NCBI GenBank assembly: GCA_938014915.1
Contig: CALLQQ010000111.1
Span: 1 to 38,071, forward strand
DNA: 38,071 bases
DNA from: an uncultured Clostridia bacterium
Lineage (GTDB): Bacteria; Bacillota; Clostridia; Oscillospirales; Ruminococcaceae
Direction of reading: 5' to 3'
Positions 8,319 to 17,340 of this stretch are shown here, piece by piece. Every line of letters starts with the position of its first letter. Position 1 is the stretch's first letter. A program made the translations under genes and the position numbers. A model generated the notes under the pieces. It did no database searches, was not told the DNA's origin, and saw nothing but the letters and a program-made list of their open reading frames with translations.

Positions 8319-9188
8319 ATGAACGGAATAATTAGCACTAGGAAGATAAATTTTGCATATACGCATATAGCTGATGAGGGCACCGAAAGGGAGAAAATCC
8401 CCGTATTAACCGATGTGTCACTAGATGTGACAAAGGGGGAATTCGTTGCCGTTCTCGGGCATAATGGCTCAGGGAAATCAACATTAGCGAAGCATTTTAA
8501 TGCTATTCTACTTCCCGATGGTGGCAAGGTATATGTTGATGGGATTGATACGGCGATAGAGGACAAGCTCTTTGATATACGGCAAAGGGTCGGCATGGTA
8601 TTTCAGAATCCTGACAACCAACTTGTAGCGACAATAGTTGAGGAAGATGTCGCATTCGCACTTGAGAATCTTGGAGTGCCACCAGCAGAGATTAGACAAA
8701 GAGTTGACGAGTCGTTGAAAGCAGTCAATATGTATGAATATCGTGAACATGCACCGCACCAATTATCGGGGGGGCAAAAGCAGCGAATTGCTGTTGCGGG
8801 AGTAATTGCAATGCGCCCGAAATGCATCGTGCTAGATGAGCCAACTGCAATGCTCGATCCACGTGGACGGCAGGAAGTTATAGATACAGTGCGGGAGCTG
8901 AACGAGAAATTCGGTATTACTATCGTGTTAATTACGCATTATATGGACGAGGCGGCACGGGCGGATAGAGTAGTGGTAATGGATAAAGGGCGAATAATAC
9001 TTGATGATATTCCCAAAAAGGTATTTTCAAAGGTAGAACTACTTAAATCAGTAGGACTAGATGTTCCGCAGGTTAGCGAATTAATATTTGAACTATCTAA
9101 AGAGGGGATAGAACTACCCACGGATATAATTACAGAGCAGGAATGTGTAGAAGCATTATTAGAATTATTGCAGTCTAATAAGAAGTAA
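8319..9188 (+). CDS. ecfA1: ECF transporter ATP-binding subunit EcfA1
   Basis: The 289-residue ABC ATPase is one of two motor subunits that power vitamin and metal uptake with EcfT and exchangeable S components. Walker A is GHNGSGKS (47-54), the Q-loop VFQNPDNQ follows GMV, the signature is LSGGQKQR, Walker B is CIVLDEPTAMLDP, and the switch histidine is in LITHYMDEA. VFQNPDNQ is typical of the A1 subunit. The start is ATG 8319 behind TGGAAGG; an in-frame GTG at 8304 overlaps that site and is less likely. The next gene, ecfA2, starts 21 bases after its stop. Confidence 0.95.
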   Translation: MNGIISTRKINFAYTHIADEGTEREKIPVLTDVSLDVTKGEFVAVLGHNGSGKSTLAKHFNAILLPDGGKVYVDGIDTAIEDKLFDIRQRVGMVFQNPDNQLVATIVEEDVAFALENLGVPPAEIRQRVDESLKAVNMYEYREHAPHQLSGGQKQRIAVAGVIAMRPKCIVLDEPTAMLDPRGRQEVIDTVRELNEKFGITIVLITHYMDEAARADRVVVMDKGRIILDDIPKKVFSKVELLKSVGLDVPQVSELIFELSKEGIELPTDIITEQECVEALLELLQSNKK

Positions 9189-9209
9189 AAAAGAGCGGGG
9201 GCACGTGGA

Positions 9210-10061
9210 TTGGCTATAATAAAAACAGAGAATCTAACCCATTTATATAGTGTGGGCACGCCATTTGAAAAGGCGGCGATAAAAGATGTTAATATCGAAA
9301 TTGAAAAGGGCGAATTCGTCGGTGTAATCGGGCATACCGGATCCGGCAAGTCAACTCTTATTCAGCATCTTAATGGACTGCTAAAGCCTAGCTCAGGTAA
9401 GATATTTATTGACGGGCAGGATATATGGCAGGACAAGTCAAAACTGCGCCAGATAAGATTTAAGGTAGGACTTGTATTTCAATATCCGGAGTATCAGTTA
9501 TTTGAAGAAACAGTATATAAGGATATTGCATTCGGCCCAAAGAATATGGGGCTCAGTGATGATGAGATAGATAGGCGCATTAGAGAAACGGCGAAACTTG
9601 TCGGCATTGATGATGATATATTAGAGAAATCACCATTCGAGCTATCGGGCGGGCAAATGCGCCGTGTTGCAATTGCAGGAGTGATGGCGATGGAGCCGGA
9701 AATACTCATACTTGATGAGCCGACAGCAGGACTTGACCCCGAGGGGAGAAATAGCATCCTAGGGCAGATAGAATTATATCATCGGAACACGGGCAGCACA
9801 GTATTGCTTGTATCACACTCGATGGAAGATATAGCGAAATATGCGGGCAAAATCCTTGTCATGAACAATGCTGGAGTATATTGCTATGACGATGCTAATA
9901 AGGTCTTTCGCATGGCGGAGGAAATGTCTAAAATGGGGCTTGCAGTACCGCAAATTGCAAGAGTTGCAAATACCCTTAGGGAAAAGGGATTTGACATCGG
10001 TGAAGATGTATATACAGTCACGCAGGCTAAGGCGGGCATAATGAATCTTCTTTCCGATTAA
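9210..10061 (+). CDS. ecfA2: ECF transporter ATP-binding subunit EcfA2
   Basis: This is the second, 283-residue ABC ATPase of the ECF module. Walker A is GHTGSGKS, the Q-loop VFQYPEYQLFEETVYKDIAFGP is the hallmark of A2, the signature is LSGGQMRR, Walker B is ILILDEPTAGLDPEGR, and the switch is LVSHSMEDIAKY. The probable start is a TTG at 9210 with a poor ribosome binding site (GCGGGGG is 10 or more bases upstream), which may mean translation is partly coupled to ecfA1. It is followed 19 bases later by ecfT. Confidence 0.94.
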   Translation: MAIIKTENLTHLYSVGTPFEKAAIKDVNIEIEKGEFVGVIGHTGSGKSTLIQHLNGLLKPSSGKIFIDGQDIWQDKSKLRQIRFKVGLVFQYPEYQLFEETVYKDIAFGPKNMGLSDDEIDRRIRETAKLVGIDDDILEKSPFELSGGQMRRVAIAGVMAMEPEILILDEPTAGLDPEGRNSILGQIELYHRNTGSTVLLVSHSMEDIAKYAGKILVMNNAGVYCYDDANKVFRMAEEMSKMGLAVPQIARVANTLREKGFDIGEDVYTVTQAKAGIMNLLSD

Positions 10062-10080
10062 TGTGTAGAGGTGAAAATCA

Positions 10081-10881
10081 TTGATTAAAGATATAACTAT
10101 CGGGCAGTATTTTCCGGGGAAGTCTATAATACACCGCATTGATCCGAGGTATAAAATAATTATCACGATGCTTTTTATTGTGATGCTTTTTTCTGCTAAG
10201 AGCTTTTATTCTCTACCTATTGGCGTATTATATATAACTTTTGCAATTTTAATATCGAGGATACCAATTAAAATTGTACTTAAAGGGATAAAGCCGATTA
10301 TACCGATAATTATTTTTACAGCAGTGCTGAATTTATTTTTCATCGGGGGGGAGCCATTATTTAAGATTTGGATAATAAAGATTACAGCAGATGGAATCAA
10401 GATGTCGATTTTTATGATTGTACGTATTATCTTTCTTATAATGGGAACATCACTGCTAACATATACAACGTCGCCAGTTGCATTAACCGATGCACTTGAG
10501 CGATTAATGTCGCCACTAAAGAAAGTGAAATTCCCCGTGCATGAACTTGCAATGATGATGACAATTGCCCTAAGGTTCATACCAACTTTGATTGAAGAAA
10601 CGGACAAAATTATGTCCGCTCAAAAGGCACGGGGCGCAGATATGGAAACGGGCGGCTTAATCAGCCGAGCAAAGGCACTGATACCGATACTTATTCCTCT
10701 ATTTGTGTCGGCATTTAAACGGGCGGAGGAACTTGCCCTTGCTATGGAATGCCGTTGCTATCACGGGGGAGAGGGTAGAACAAGGATGAAGCAATTACAC
10801 GCATCGTTAATTGATTATATTGCACTATCTTTTACTCTAGTTTGCACGTCATTAGTATTTGCAATAAATATAATATTTTAA
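10081..10881 (+). CDS. ecfT: ECF transporter transmembrane subunit EcfT
   Basis: The 266-residue membrane protein couples EcfA1/A2 ATP hydrolysis to the substrate-binding S component. Hydrophobic segments lie near residues 20-60, 70-95 and 105-130, and one near the C-terminus (about 240-262). The cytoplasmic coupling motif reads SAQKARGADMETGG, the ARG motif that docks into the ATPases, followed by AMECRCYHGGEGRTR, the usual EcfT second motif. The start is TTG at 10081 with AGAGGTGA 7 bases upstream. No S-component gene adjoins it, which is normal for a shared (group II) module serving many S proteins elsewhere. Confidence 0.94.
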   Translation: MIKDITIGQYFPGKSIIHRIDPRYKIIITMLFIVMLFSAKSFYSLPIGVLYITFAILISRIPIKIVLKGIKPIIPIIIFTAVLNLFFIGGEPLFKIWIIKITADGIKMSIFMIVRIIFLIMGTSLLTYTTSPVALTDALERLMSPLKKVKFPVHELAMMMTIALRFIPTLIEETDKIMSAQKARGADMETGGLISRAKALIPILIPLFVSAFKRAEELALAMECRCYHGGEGRTRMKQLHASLIDYIALSFTLVCTSLVFAINIIF

Positions 10882-10897
10882 GTTCTAAGGTGGCAAG

Positions 10898-11632
10898 ATG
10901 AGAAACTTTAAACTGGAGATAACATATCGTGGCAGTCGCTATCACGGATTCCAAATGCAGAGCAATGCAGTAACAATACAGGGCGAAATTGAAAAAGCGC
11001 TGAAGCTATTAATGGGGGAGCGGATTGTCGTTCATGGATGTTCAAGAACTGATAAAGGCGTTCATGCGAATTCCTATATCTTAAATATAAGGACAAGCCA
11101 TAAGATAACTCCCATTGGTATTGTAAAGGGCTTAAATGCATTTCTCCCCGACGATATTGTTGTGCTGGATTGTGAGGAGGTTCATTTAGACTTCCATGCT
11201 AGGTTCGATGCAGTCGCAAAGGAATATATATACCGAATTTCTAATAGCAGAGTGCCGAGCCCATTCCTACATGAACTTGCACTCCAACATCCGTATAAAC
11301 TTGATCATGAAAAAATGCTTGAGGGTGCAGAGATTTTGATCGGCAAGCATGATTTTGCAAGTTTTTGTGCGTCGGGCAGCAGGATTCTTGGCACGGTGAG
11401 AACGATACACAGTATAGATATTGAGCGCACAGGCGATATGATAGAAATCACCATATGCGGTGATGGATTCCTCTATAATATGGTGAGGATAATCGTCGGT
11501 ACATTGATATTTTATAGTGACGGTAAATTGACGAAAGACGACATACAAGATATGATTGATAATCCCGATAGAAAAAAGGCGGGTAAAACCGTCAGCCCGT
11601 ATGGATTATACCTTAATAAAGTCTACTACTAA
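10898..11632 (+). CDS. truA: tRNA pseudouridine(38-40) synthase TruA
   Basis: The 244-residue enzyme makes pseudouridine at positions 38-40 of the tRNA anticodon stem-loop. The catalytic aspartate is D52 in CSRTDKGVHA. Other family marks are YRGSRYHGFQMQ near the start, FDAVAKEYIYRI, HDFASFCASG and GFLYNMVRIIVGTL. AAGGTGG precedes the ATG. It follows ecfT by 16 bases, the usual Firmicutes order ecfA1-ecfA2-ecfT-truA. The ribosomal protein genes that often flank this block (rplQ, rplM, rpsI) are not in the window. Confidence 0.96.
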   Translation: MRNFKLEITYRGSRYHGFQMQSNAVTIQGEIEKALKLLMGERIVVHGCSRTDKGVHANSYILNIRTSHKITPIGIVKGLNAFLPDDIVVLDCEEVHLDFHARFDAVAKEYIYRISNSRVPSPFLHELALQHPYKLDHEKMLEGAEILIGKHDFASFCASGSRILGTVRTIHSIDIERTGDMIEITICGDGFLYNMVRIIVGTLIFYSDGKLTKDDIQDMIDNPDRKKAGKTVSPYGLYLNKVYY

Positions 11633-11663
11633 CGAATTTATATCGCTAGGGGAGGGGTTTTGC

Positions 11664-12821
11664 TTGAATAAGGCAAATAGCATTGAAGCATATCGAAAAA
11701 AGAGAAACAGACAGCAAAGAATAAGAAGAGTCATTATTTTCATGGTCTTTTTAATTATAGTTTCGATACTGCTCTTGACTAACAAGAGATTCCAAGAAGC
11801 GGTCGGTATTGATATTAATCCTATCGGGAAGTCCGATTTAGTGGAAAAAGGTACGGGATTCCCAATTGAACTACCGCTTAGCGCAAAATATAGTCTTGAA
11901 CCAATGGGTGAAGATATAGTTTTACTAACTGATACATATGTATTTACATATAGCGATAAAGGCAGGGAGCTTGTTTCATCATTGCATGGGTATAAAGTGC
12001 CCGCATTAAGAACAAATTCTAAGCGTTATCTTGTATTTGATGAGGGTGGATCGGAGCTAATTGTTGGCGGTAGGAGTAAAGAGTATTTTCGTAAAACGTA
12101 TGATGAGAAAATTATGCTTGCACGGATTAGCCCCGATGATGATATAGCAGTAGTGACGGATTCGAATAGATACGAATCAATTATGATAATTTACGATAAA
12201 AGAGGGGAAGAAATTTTCCGATGGTCGTCGGACGAGCAAAAAATTATCGAGGTAGAATTCACTGCCGATTCGAATGGGTGCATCGTTAGCACAATCGGCG
12301 CTAGTGACGGGCAAATTAGCAGCAAACTACATAGGTTTGAATTTAGCGAAGATAAGGAACGCTGGAGTACCGAATTAATTGGTACGATGGTGCTATCGAT
12401 GAATTCACTTTCCGATGGGAAAACGGCGATAATCGGCGATGATAAAAGTGCCATTATCGATAAAACGGGGCAGGTAGTATATGATCAGGAATATAGACTA
12501 CCGGTGAAGTGCTATTCAAGTATGGGAGATATGACGATAATATTACTTGATGATAGTGCAAATAGACAGACGATAATAAGGAGTTTTACCAGTAATGGTG
12601 AAAATAATAAAGAGATAATTCTAGGTGATACGGTAAAATCCGCTCTAGTCAAGGATAAGACAATATTTGTTCTTGATGAAAAGGAGATTATAGTATATAA
12701 TGCTAATATGGAGAAAGTGAGCAGCAGGGATCTTGAATATGATTATTCGCAATTACTTCTTATTGATAATGCGTATTATCTAATCGGTGCAGGAGAAATT
12801 GCAAAATATGTAGAAGAATAA
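11664..12821 (+). CDS. DUF5711-like membrane-anchored protein
   Basis: The 385-residue protein has a very basic N-terminus (about 10 Lys/Arg in the first 22 residues), a single membrane segment at about 22-40 (VRRVIIFMVFLIIVSILLL region) and a long outside domain. That domain consists of short beta-strands in repeats such as VVYDQEYRLPVKCYSS, TIFVLDEKEIIVYNAN and SNRYESIMIIYDKRGEEIF, which suggests a beta-propeller. This matches my memory of DUF5711 proteins of Clostridia, which have no known function. The start is TTG at 11664 behind GGGGAGGGG; an upstream frame that overlaps truA is less likely. It lies directly before a CvpA-like gene, hinting at a shared envelope role. Confidence 0.65.
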   Translation: MNKANSIEAYRKKRNRQQRIRRVIIFMVFLIIVSILLLTNKRFQEAVGIDINPIGKSDLVEKGTGFPIELPLSAKYSLEPMGEDIVLLTDTYVFTYSDKGRELVSSLHGYKVPALRTNSKRYLVFDEGGSELIVGGRSKEYFRKTYDEKIMLARISPDDDIAVVTDSNRYESIMIIYDKRGEEIFRWSSDEQKIIEVEFTADSNGCIVSTIGASDGQISSKLHRFEFSEDKERWSTELIGTMVLSMNSLSDGKTAIIGDDKSAIIDKTGQVVYDQEYRLPVKCYSSMGDMTIILLDDSANRQTIIRSFTSNGENNKEIILGDTVKSALVKDKTIFVLDEKEIIVYNANMEKVSSRDLEYDYSQLLLIDNAYYLIGAGEIAKYVEE

Positions 12822-12849
12822 TCATACTGTTGTATAAGGAGTTGTTATT

Positions 12850-13575
12850 ATGGGAGAACAATTTTTTTGGTTCTACGATGTAGTAGTTGTGGGAATATTT
12901 TTAATTTGCATTTATTTATACGCTAAGAAAGGATTCCTCCGTTCCGTAGTATTGCTTGTCGGTAGAATAGCAGCGATAGTAATTGCTATCCTACTAAGCG
13001 GAGCGATTGCCTCTAGCATTTACACTAATTCGATCGAGCCGAAATTGACGCAGGAGATTTCCTCCCGCATTGATGTAGCAACGGATAATGCGAATGTTAG
13101 GGATTTAATCACCGATGCAACAAAGACATTTCCAAAAGCATTTCAAGATGCAATGTTGTCGCTTGCCGATATTAATGATGAGGCGATGGATAAGATAGAT
13201 AAGAGCATGGAGAAATCTAGTGAAGATGTAGCAAAGGCAATTTCACAGGAGATAATCCGCCCGATAATCGAATTCCTAGTGAGGATAGTTTTATTTGCGA
13301 TTTTCTTCGCAGTCTTGATGATAGGGGTAAACCTAGTAGCGAAGATGTTCGGCACATTATATAACATTCCAATACTGGGGCAATTGAATATGTTCCTTGG
13401 CGGCGTTCTGGGCTTTATTAATGCAGTAGTTATCTTATTCCTACTTGTGCTAACATTAAAAGGAGTAATAATAGCAACGGGCAACGACTTAATTGTAATA
13501 AATGAGCAGACAATTGGCAATTCAACTATATTTGACTGGATTTATAACATTAAGTTTCCTATGCTCCCAGCATAG
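12850..13575 (+). CDS. CvpA-family membrane protein
   Basis: The 241-residue protein has two N-terminal membrane segments (about 8-25 and 33-55, the second after the family-like KKGFLRSVVLLVGRIAAIV). A helical, charged loop of about 85 residues follows (TQEISSRIDVATDNANVRDL), then two more segments (about 145-165 and 180-205, with LGGVLGFINAVVILFLLVLTLKG). The GxxxGxxNA pattern near the last segment is typical of CvpA/colicin V production-type proteins, whose biochemical role is not settled. AAGGAG precedes the ATG. It is 28 bases after the DUF5711-like gene and 43 before pgsA. Confidence 0.75.
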   Translation: MGEQFFWFYDVVVVGIFLICIYLYAKKGFLRSVVLLVGRIAAIVIAILLSGAIASSIYTNSIEPKLTQEISSRIDVATDNANVRDLITDATKTFPKAFQDAMLSLADINDEAMDKIDKSMEKSSEDVAKAISQEIIRPIIEFLVRIVLFAIFFAVLMIGVNLVAKMFGTLYNIPILGQLNMFLGGVLGFINAVVILFLLVLTLKGVIIATGNDLIVINEQTIGNSTIFDWIYNIKFPMLPA

Positions 13576-13618
13576 TGTTGCCGCAGCATAGATATAAAAC
13601 TAATTTTAGGGGAGTAAA

Positions 13619-14158
13619 ATGATGAGTATCCCAAATATTCTTTCGATTTTTAGAATACTGCTGATTCCAGTATTCGTAGTAACATTCTTGTTATATGGGG
13701 ATGAAAATAGTATCATACCCGCATTAATTCTGCTAATATCGGGTCTAACAGATATGGCGGATGGCTTCATAGCAAGGAAATATGATATGATAACGGATTT
13801 AGGTAAAGTTCTAGATCCGCTTGCCGATAAGCTTACACTTTTTTTCGTGTGCCTTACTTTATCGACAAGATACTCCAGCCTTTTAGTGCTAACGGGAGTA
13901 TTTTTTGTTAAAGAATTGCTAATGCTAATCGGTGGGATCGTCGTTTTTAAAAAGGGCGGAAAAGTCCAACAATCAAAATGGTTTGGCAAGATGGCAACAG
14001 CAATAATGTATTGCGCTTTAATAATAGTGATAATCGCAACCGAATTAACGGATGTATCGCAACATGTTCTGGTAATTGCCATGATAATTATCCTAATATT
14101 CACTCTCATCATGTATATACCAACGTATTTCAAAATAAAAAGAGACCAAAAGAACTAG
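13619..14158 (+). CDS. pgsA: CDP-diacylglycerol-glycerol-3-phosphate phosphatidyltransferase
   Basis: The 179-residue integral membrane enzyme makes phosphatidylglycerol phosphate, the first committed step to phosphatidylglycerol and cardiolipin. The CDP-alcohol phosphotransferase motif is complete: DMADGFIARKYDMITDLGKVLDPLADK supplies D-G-x2-A-R-x8-G-x3-D-x3-D. MSIPNILSIFRILLIPVFV is the usual start of PgsA. Membrane segments fill most of the rest. GGGGAG precedes two adjacent ATGs (13619 and 13622), either of which may be used. It probably shares a transcript with the CvpA-like gene. Confidence 0.93.
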   Translation: MMSIPNILSIFRILLIPVFVVTFLLYGDENSIIPALILLISGLTDMADGFIARKYDMITDLGKVLDPLADKLTLFFVCLTLSTRYSSLLVLTGVFFVKELLMLIGGIVVFKKGGKVQQSKWFGKMATAIMYCALIIVIIATELTDVSQHVLVIAMIIILIFTLIMYIPTYFKIKRDQKN

Positions 14159-14181
14159 AATATAAAGAAAAATAAGTGTAG

Positions 14182-14194
14182 ACTTAAATTAAGT
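14182..14194. promoter_or_regulatory. 13-base palindrome upstream of the ClpE-like gene
   Basis: ACTTAAATTAAGT is a perfect odd palindrome 31 bases before the ATG, followed closely by another ACTTAA at 14200-14205. It may be an operator. The usual Firmicutes CtsR heptad repeat (GGTCAAA type) is not seen here. Confidence 0.25.
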
Positions 14195-14224
14195 GAGAAC
14201 TTAATACGAAAGAGAGGAATATTG

Positions 14225-16519
14225 ATGCTTTGTACTAGATGCAAAAAGAGAATGGCAGTCGTTTTTATCTCAGCTATGCAGGGGGAAGAGCACAAGAATG
14301 AGGGGTTATGCCTCGTTTGTGCAAAAGAACTCGGACTACCGCAAGTTGATGAATATATAAAGCAGATGGGCATAGATGAAGATGATATAGAGATGCTCAG
14401 CGATCAGCTAATGGAAATAACGGATGGGGAGGCATTTGAGCTTGGTGGAGCGGAAACAATGCCGAATTTCCTCCAGAATATATTCGGATCGGATATGATG
14501 AAATCATTCTCTGAAAAGGAAGAATTACAGAACGAACCACCAAAAAGGGAACGTAAAAAGAAATCAAGCCCAAAACGTGACAAGAAACGCAAATTCCTTG
14601 ACCAATACTGCGTTGATTTAACTAAAAGTGCGAGGGATGGGGAGCTTGATGCGATAATCGGCCGTGATAAAGAGATCTACCGTGTGACGCAAATTCTATC
14701 ACGACGCACGAAAAACAATCCCTGCCTAATCGGCGAACCCGGCGTCGGCAAAACTGCCATTGCTGAGGGTATAGCGCAGAAAATCGTCGCTGGTGATGTG
14801 CCATTCCGCCTAGCCCAGAAGGAGCTTTTCCTACTAGATTTGACAGCACTTGTAGCGGGAACACAGTTCCGTGGTCAATTCGAGAGTAGAGTAAAGGGCC
14901 TAATTGATGAAGTTAAGGCGGCAGGGAACATAATTTTATTCATTGATGAGGTGCATAATCTTGTCGGTACGGGCGATTCTGAAGGATCGATGAATGCCGC
15001 AAATATACTCAAACCCGCCCTATCGAGGGGCGAGGTGCAAGTTGTCGGTGCTACAACGTTCACAGAATATCGCAAACATATCGAAAAAGACAGCGCACTT
15101 GAGCGTAGATTCCAGCCGGTAACTGTAAACGAGCCAAATATAGAAGAAACAATTGAAGTGTTAAAGGGCATTAAAAGCTATTATGAAAATCACCATAAAA
15201 TCAAGATTAGCGATAGCATTGTAGCAAGTTGTGCTAGCCTATCAGAGAGATATATCACGGATCGATTCCTTCCCGATAAAGCAATAGATTTAATGGATGA
15301 GGCGGCAGCTTGCGCAAGTATAAAAAGCGTGGAACTCACCGAATACGAAAAGCTGAATGCCGAATATAAAAAGCAACTTGATGAAGAAAAGGAGCTTGAG
15401 GAATCATCGGGCGAAGTTGACTATGAGCGATTAGCGATAGTTAAGAGCGATGTTCTTAAAACAAAAGAAAGATTAAAAGAGCTGGAACAAGTTGTAGGGA
15501 ATATCGAAGTGACTTTAGAAGATGTTTCAAAGGTAATTGAATTATGGACGGGGATTCCTGCAATTAAAATTATGGAAACCGAATTCAAAAAGATGGGCAA
15601 ACTTGAAGATATATTAAAGAGTAAAATTATCGGTCAAGATGAGGCGGTTAATCTAGTATCGAATGCGATTAAACGCAGCAGAGTGCAATTGTCAAAGCGC
15701 AGACGACCGTCGTCATTTATTTTCGTTGGACCGACAGGAGTCGGTAAGACCGAGCTTGTAAAAGTGCTTGCCAATGAGTTGTTCGATACAGTCGATCCGC
15801 TAATCAGGCTTGATATGTCGGAATTCATGGAGAAGCACGCAGTATCGAGATTAATCGGATCGCCCCCCGGATATGTAGGATATGATGAGGCGGGGCAATT
15901 AACGGAAAAGGTGCGGAGAAAGCCGTATTCCGTCGTGCTATTCGACGAAATTGAAAAGGCGCATCCCGATGTGATGAATATCCTCTTGCAAATTCTAGAT
16001 GAGGGTAAAGTCACCGATGCACAGGGCAGAACGGTCAATTTTGAAAATACCGTTATCGCCATGACGTCGAATGCTGGCTCAACGGATAAAAATACAGGTG
16101 TAGGATTCAACCGTTCAGCAGGTGATATATCTAAGGAGCGATCGCTGAAAGGGCTGTCCGACTTCCTAAGACCTGAATTTTTAAGCCGTGTAGATGAAAT
16201 TGTAGTATTTAAGCCGCTATCGGTAGATGATTATAAGAAGATTGCCGCACTGATGCTGGATGAAATTATCGAGCCACTTGCCGAAAGGGAAATTAAGTTC
16301 AGTTATGATGATGCCGTTCTTGATAGAATCGCTAAGAAATCCCACGGAGGGAAGTTCGGCGCTAGGGATATTCGCAGCAATATTCGCAAATTAATCGAGG
16401 ATAAAGTGGCTAATACTCTTGTAGACATGGCGGAGAATCCGCCACGGATAATGAAAGTAACGGTTAAAGAGGGCGTATTTAGCAAGGACGAAGACGATAT
16501 TGAAGTGCTTGCGTTATAA
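14225..16519 (+). CDS. ClpE-like AAA+ protein unfoldase with zinc-finger N-terminus
   Basis: The 764-residue Hsp100 protein unfolds substrates, probably feeding ClpP. It begins with a four-cysteine zinc motif (C3, C6, C29, C32) like ClpE and McsA in place of the Clp_N repeats of ClpC. A charged linker follows (about 100-125, rich in Lys/Arg). AAA-1 has Walker A GEPGVGKT (170-177) and FIDEVH (239-244). A coiled, UVR-like middle region lies at about 375-425. AAA-2 has GPTGVGKT (502-509), pore loop GYVGYDE (549-555) and LFDEIEKAH (572-580). VGF at 626-628 fits the ClpP-docking loop. The ATG at 14225 follows AGAGAGGA; an in-frame TTG lies just before it. No ctsR, mcsA or mcsB adjoins it. The symbol clpE is likely but not certain. 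Confidence 0.88.
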   Translation: MLCTRCKKRMAVVFISAMQGEEHKNEGLCLVCAKELGLPQVDEYIKQMGIDEDDIEMLSDQLMEITDGEAFELGGAETMPNFLQNIFGSDMMKSFSEKEELQNEPPKRERKKKSSPKRDKKRKFLDQYCVDLTKSARDGELDAIIGRDKEIYRVTQILSRRTKNNPCLIGEPGVGKTAIAEGIAQKIVAGDVPFRLAQKELFLLDLTALVAGTQFRGQFESRVKGLIDEVKAAGNIILFIDEVHNLVGTGDSEGSMNAANILKPALSRGEVQVVGATTFTEYRKHIEKDSALERRFQPVTVNEPNIEETIEVLKGIKSYYENHHKIKISDSIVASCASLSERYITDRFLPDKAIDLMDEAAACASIKSVELTEYEKLNAEYKKQLDEEKELEESSGEVDYERLAIVKSDVLKTKERLKELEQVVGNIEVTLEDVSKVIELWTGIPAIKIMETEFKKMGKLEDILKSKIIGQDEAVNLVSNAIKRSRVQLSKRRRPSSFIFVGPTGVGKTELVKVLANELFDTVDPLIRLDMSEFMEKHAVSRLIGSPPGYVGYDEAGQLTEKVRRKPYSVVLFDEIEKAHPDVMNILLQILDEGKVTDAQGRTVNFENTVIAMTSNAGSTDKNTGVGFNRSAGDISKERSLKGLSDFLRPEFLSRVDEIVVFKPLSVDDYKKIAALMLDEIIEPLAEREIKFSYDDAVLDRIAKKSHGGKFGARDIRSNIRKLIEDKVANTLVDMAENPPRIMKVTVKEGVFSKDEDDIEVLAL

Positions 16520-16525
16520 AGGTAA

Positions 16526-16553
16526 AAAAGCTAGGGGAATTCCCCTAGCTTTT
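16526..16553. terminator. bidirectional terminator between ClpE-like and SDR genes
   Basis: A perfect palindrome centred on GAATTC: AAAAGCTAGGGGAA pairs with TTCCCCTAGCTTTT. The + strand continues into TATTTT. The flanking genes converge and the SDR gene ends 17 bases away. Confidence 0.9.
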
Positions 16554-16569
16554 ATTTTAGTTAAATTCA

Positions 16570-17319
16570 TCAAACGACGAGACCGCCATTCGGGCTAATT
16601 ACTTGCCCTGTTAGATAGCCGGACTTCTCATCGGCTAGATTAAGAATACAATGTGCGACTTCTTCAGGTGTGCCGAATCGCCCAGCTGGAACCTCCTCTT
16701 TAAGGCATGAAATTTCTTCATCACAGAGGAAGTTATTCATACTTGTTTCGATAACGCCGGGGGCGACGCAATTTACCGTGATGCCGCATGGAGCAACTTC
16801 TTTAGCTAATGCCTTTGTAAAGCCGATTGCCGCCGCTTTAGCAGTTGAATAATGCACCTCACACGAGGCACCCACCATGCCCCAAATTGATGAAACATTA
16901 ATAATTCTACCGTGTTTCCTCCGAATCATTGACGGGAGAATTGTCTTTGTCATATTGAAAATACCGTCAATATTTACATTCATCATTCGCCGCCATTCTT
17001 CAGCCGTAATGTCGGTGAATAACTTCTGCTGGGATATGCCGGCATTGTTAATTAGCACATCAATTTCACCGAATTTGCGAACGGATTCGCTAATTGCAGA
17101 TTCGATACTTGCAATATTGGTAACATCGCAGAAGAATGTATCCACATTCGCACCAGTCCCAAGTAGGTAATGTTTGAGCGAATTCGCCGCTTCCTTAGAA
17201 TTATTATAGCCGATGGCAACATTATAGCCGCTTAAAGCGAGCATTTGTGAAATCGCAGTACCGATGCCGCCTGCGCCACCAGTGACGAAGGCTGTCCTGT
17301 TATTATTGTCCACTGCCAT
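16570..17319 (-). CDS. short-chain dehydrogenase/reductase, FabG-like
   Basis: The 249-residue NAD(P)H-dependent oxidoreductase has the classical SDR layout: cofactor loop TGGAGGIG (13-20), NNAG (91-94), catalytic serine in NVSSIWG (143-144), and Y157 and K161 in HYSTAKAA. The ending GYLTGQVISPNGGLVV resembles 3-oxoacyl-ACP reductase FabG. No other fatty-acid gene adjoins it, so a different carbonyl substrate is possible. Its gene begins 21 bases after an iron-type alcohol dehydrogenase and both probably share one promoter, which suggests a joint role in reducing aldehydes or ketones. AAAGGA lies upstream of the ATG. Confidence 0.88.
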   Translation of the reverse strand: MAVDNNNRTAFVTGGAGGIGTAISQMLALSGYNVAIGYNNSKEAANSLKHYLLGTGANVDTFFCDVTNIASIESAISESVRKFGEIDVLINNAGISQQKLFTDITAEEWRRMMNVNIDGIFNMTKTILPSMIRRKHGRIINVSSIWGMVGASCEVHYSTAKAAAIGFTKALAKEVAPCGITVNCVAPGVIETSMNNFLCDEEISCLKEEVPAGRFGTPEEVAHCILNLADEKSGYLTGQVISPNGGLVV

Positions 17320-17340
17320 GTTTTTTCCTTTCCGAATCGG

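Noticed and set aside
9813..10166. 117-codon minus-strand frame across the ecfA2-ecfT junction
   Set aside because: It runs antisense to two well supported genes and has no family features.
13978..14175. 65-codon frame overlapping the end of pgsA
   Set aside because: It is in another frame of pgsA, lacks a ribosome binding site and has an Asn/His-rich, unlikely composition.
14159..14224. CtsR operator before the ClpE-like gene
   Set aside because: No GGTCAAA-type direct heptad repeat is present; only an unrelated A/T-rich palindrome.
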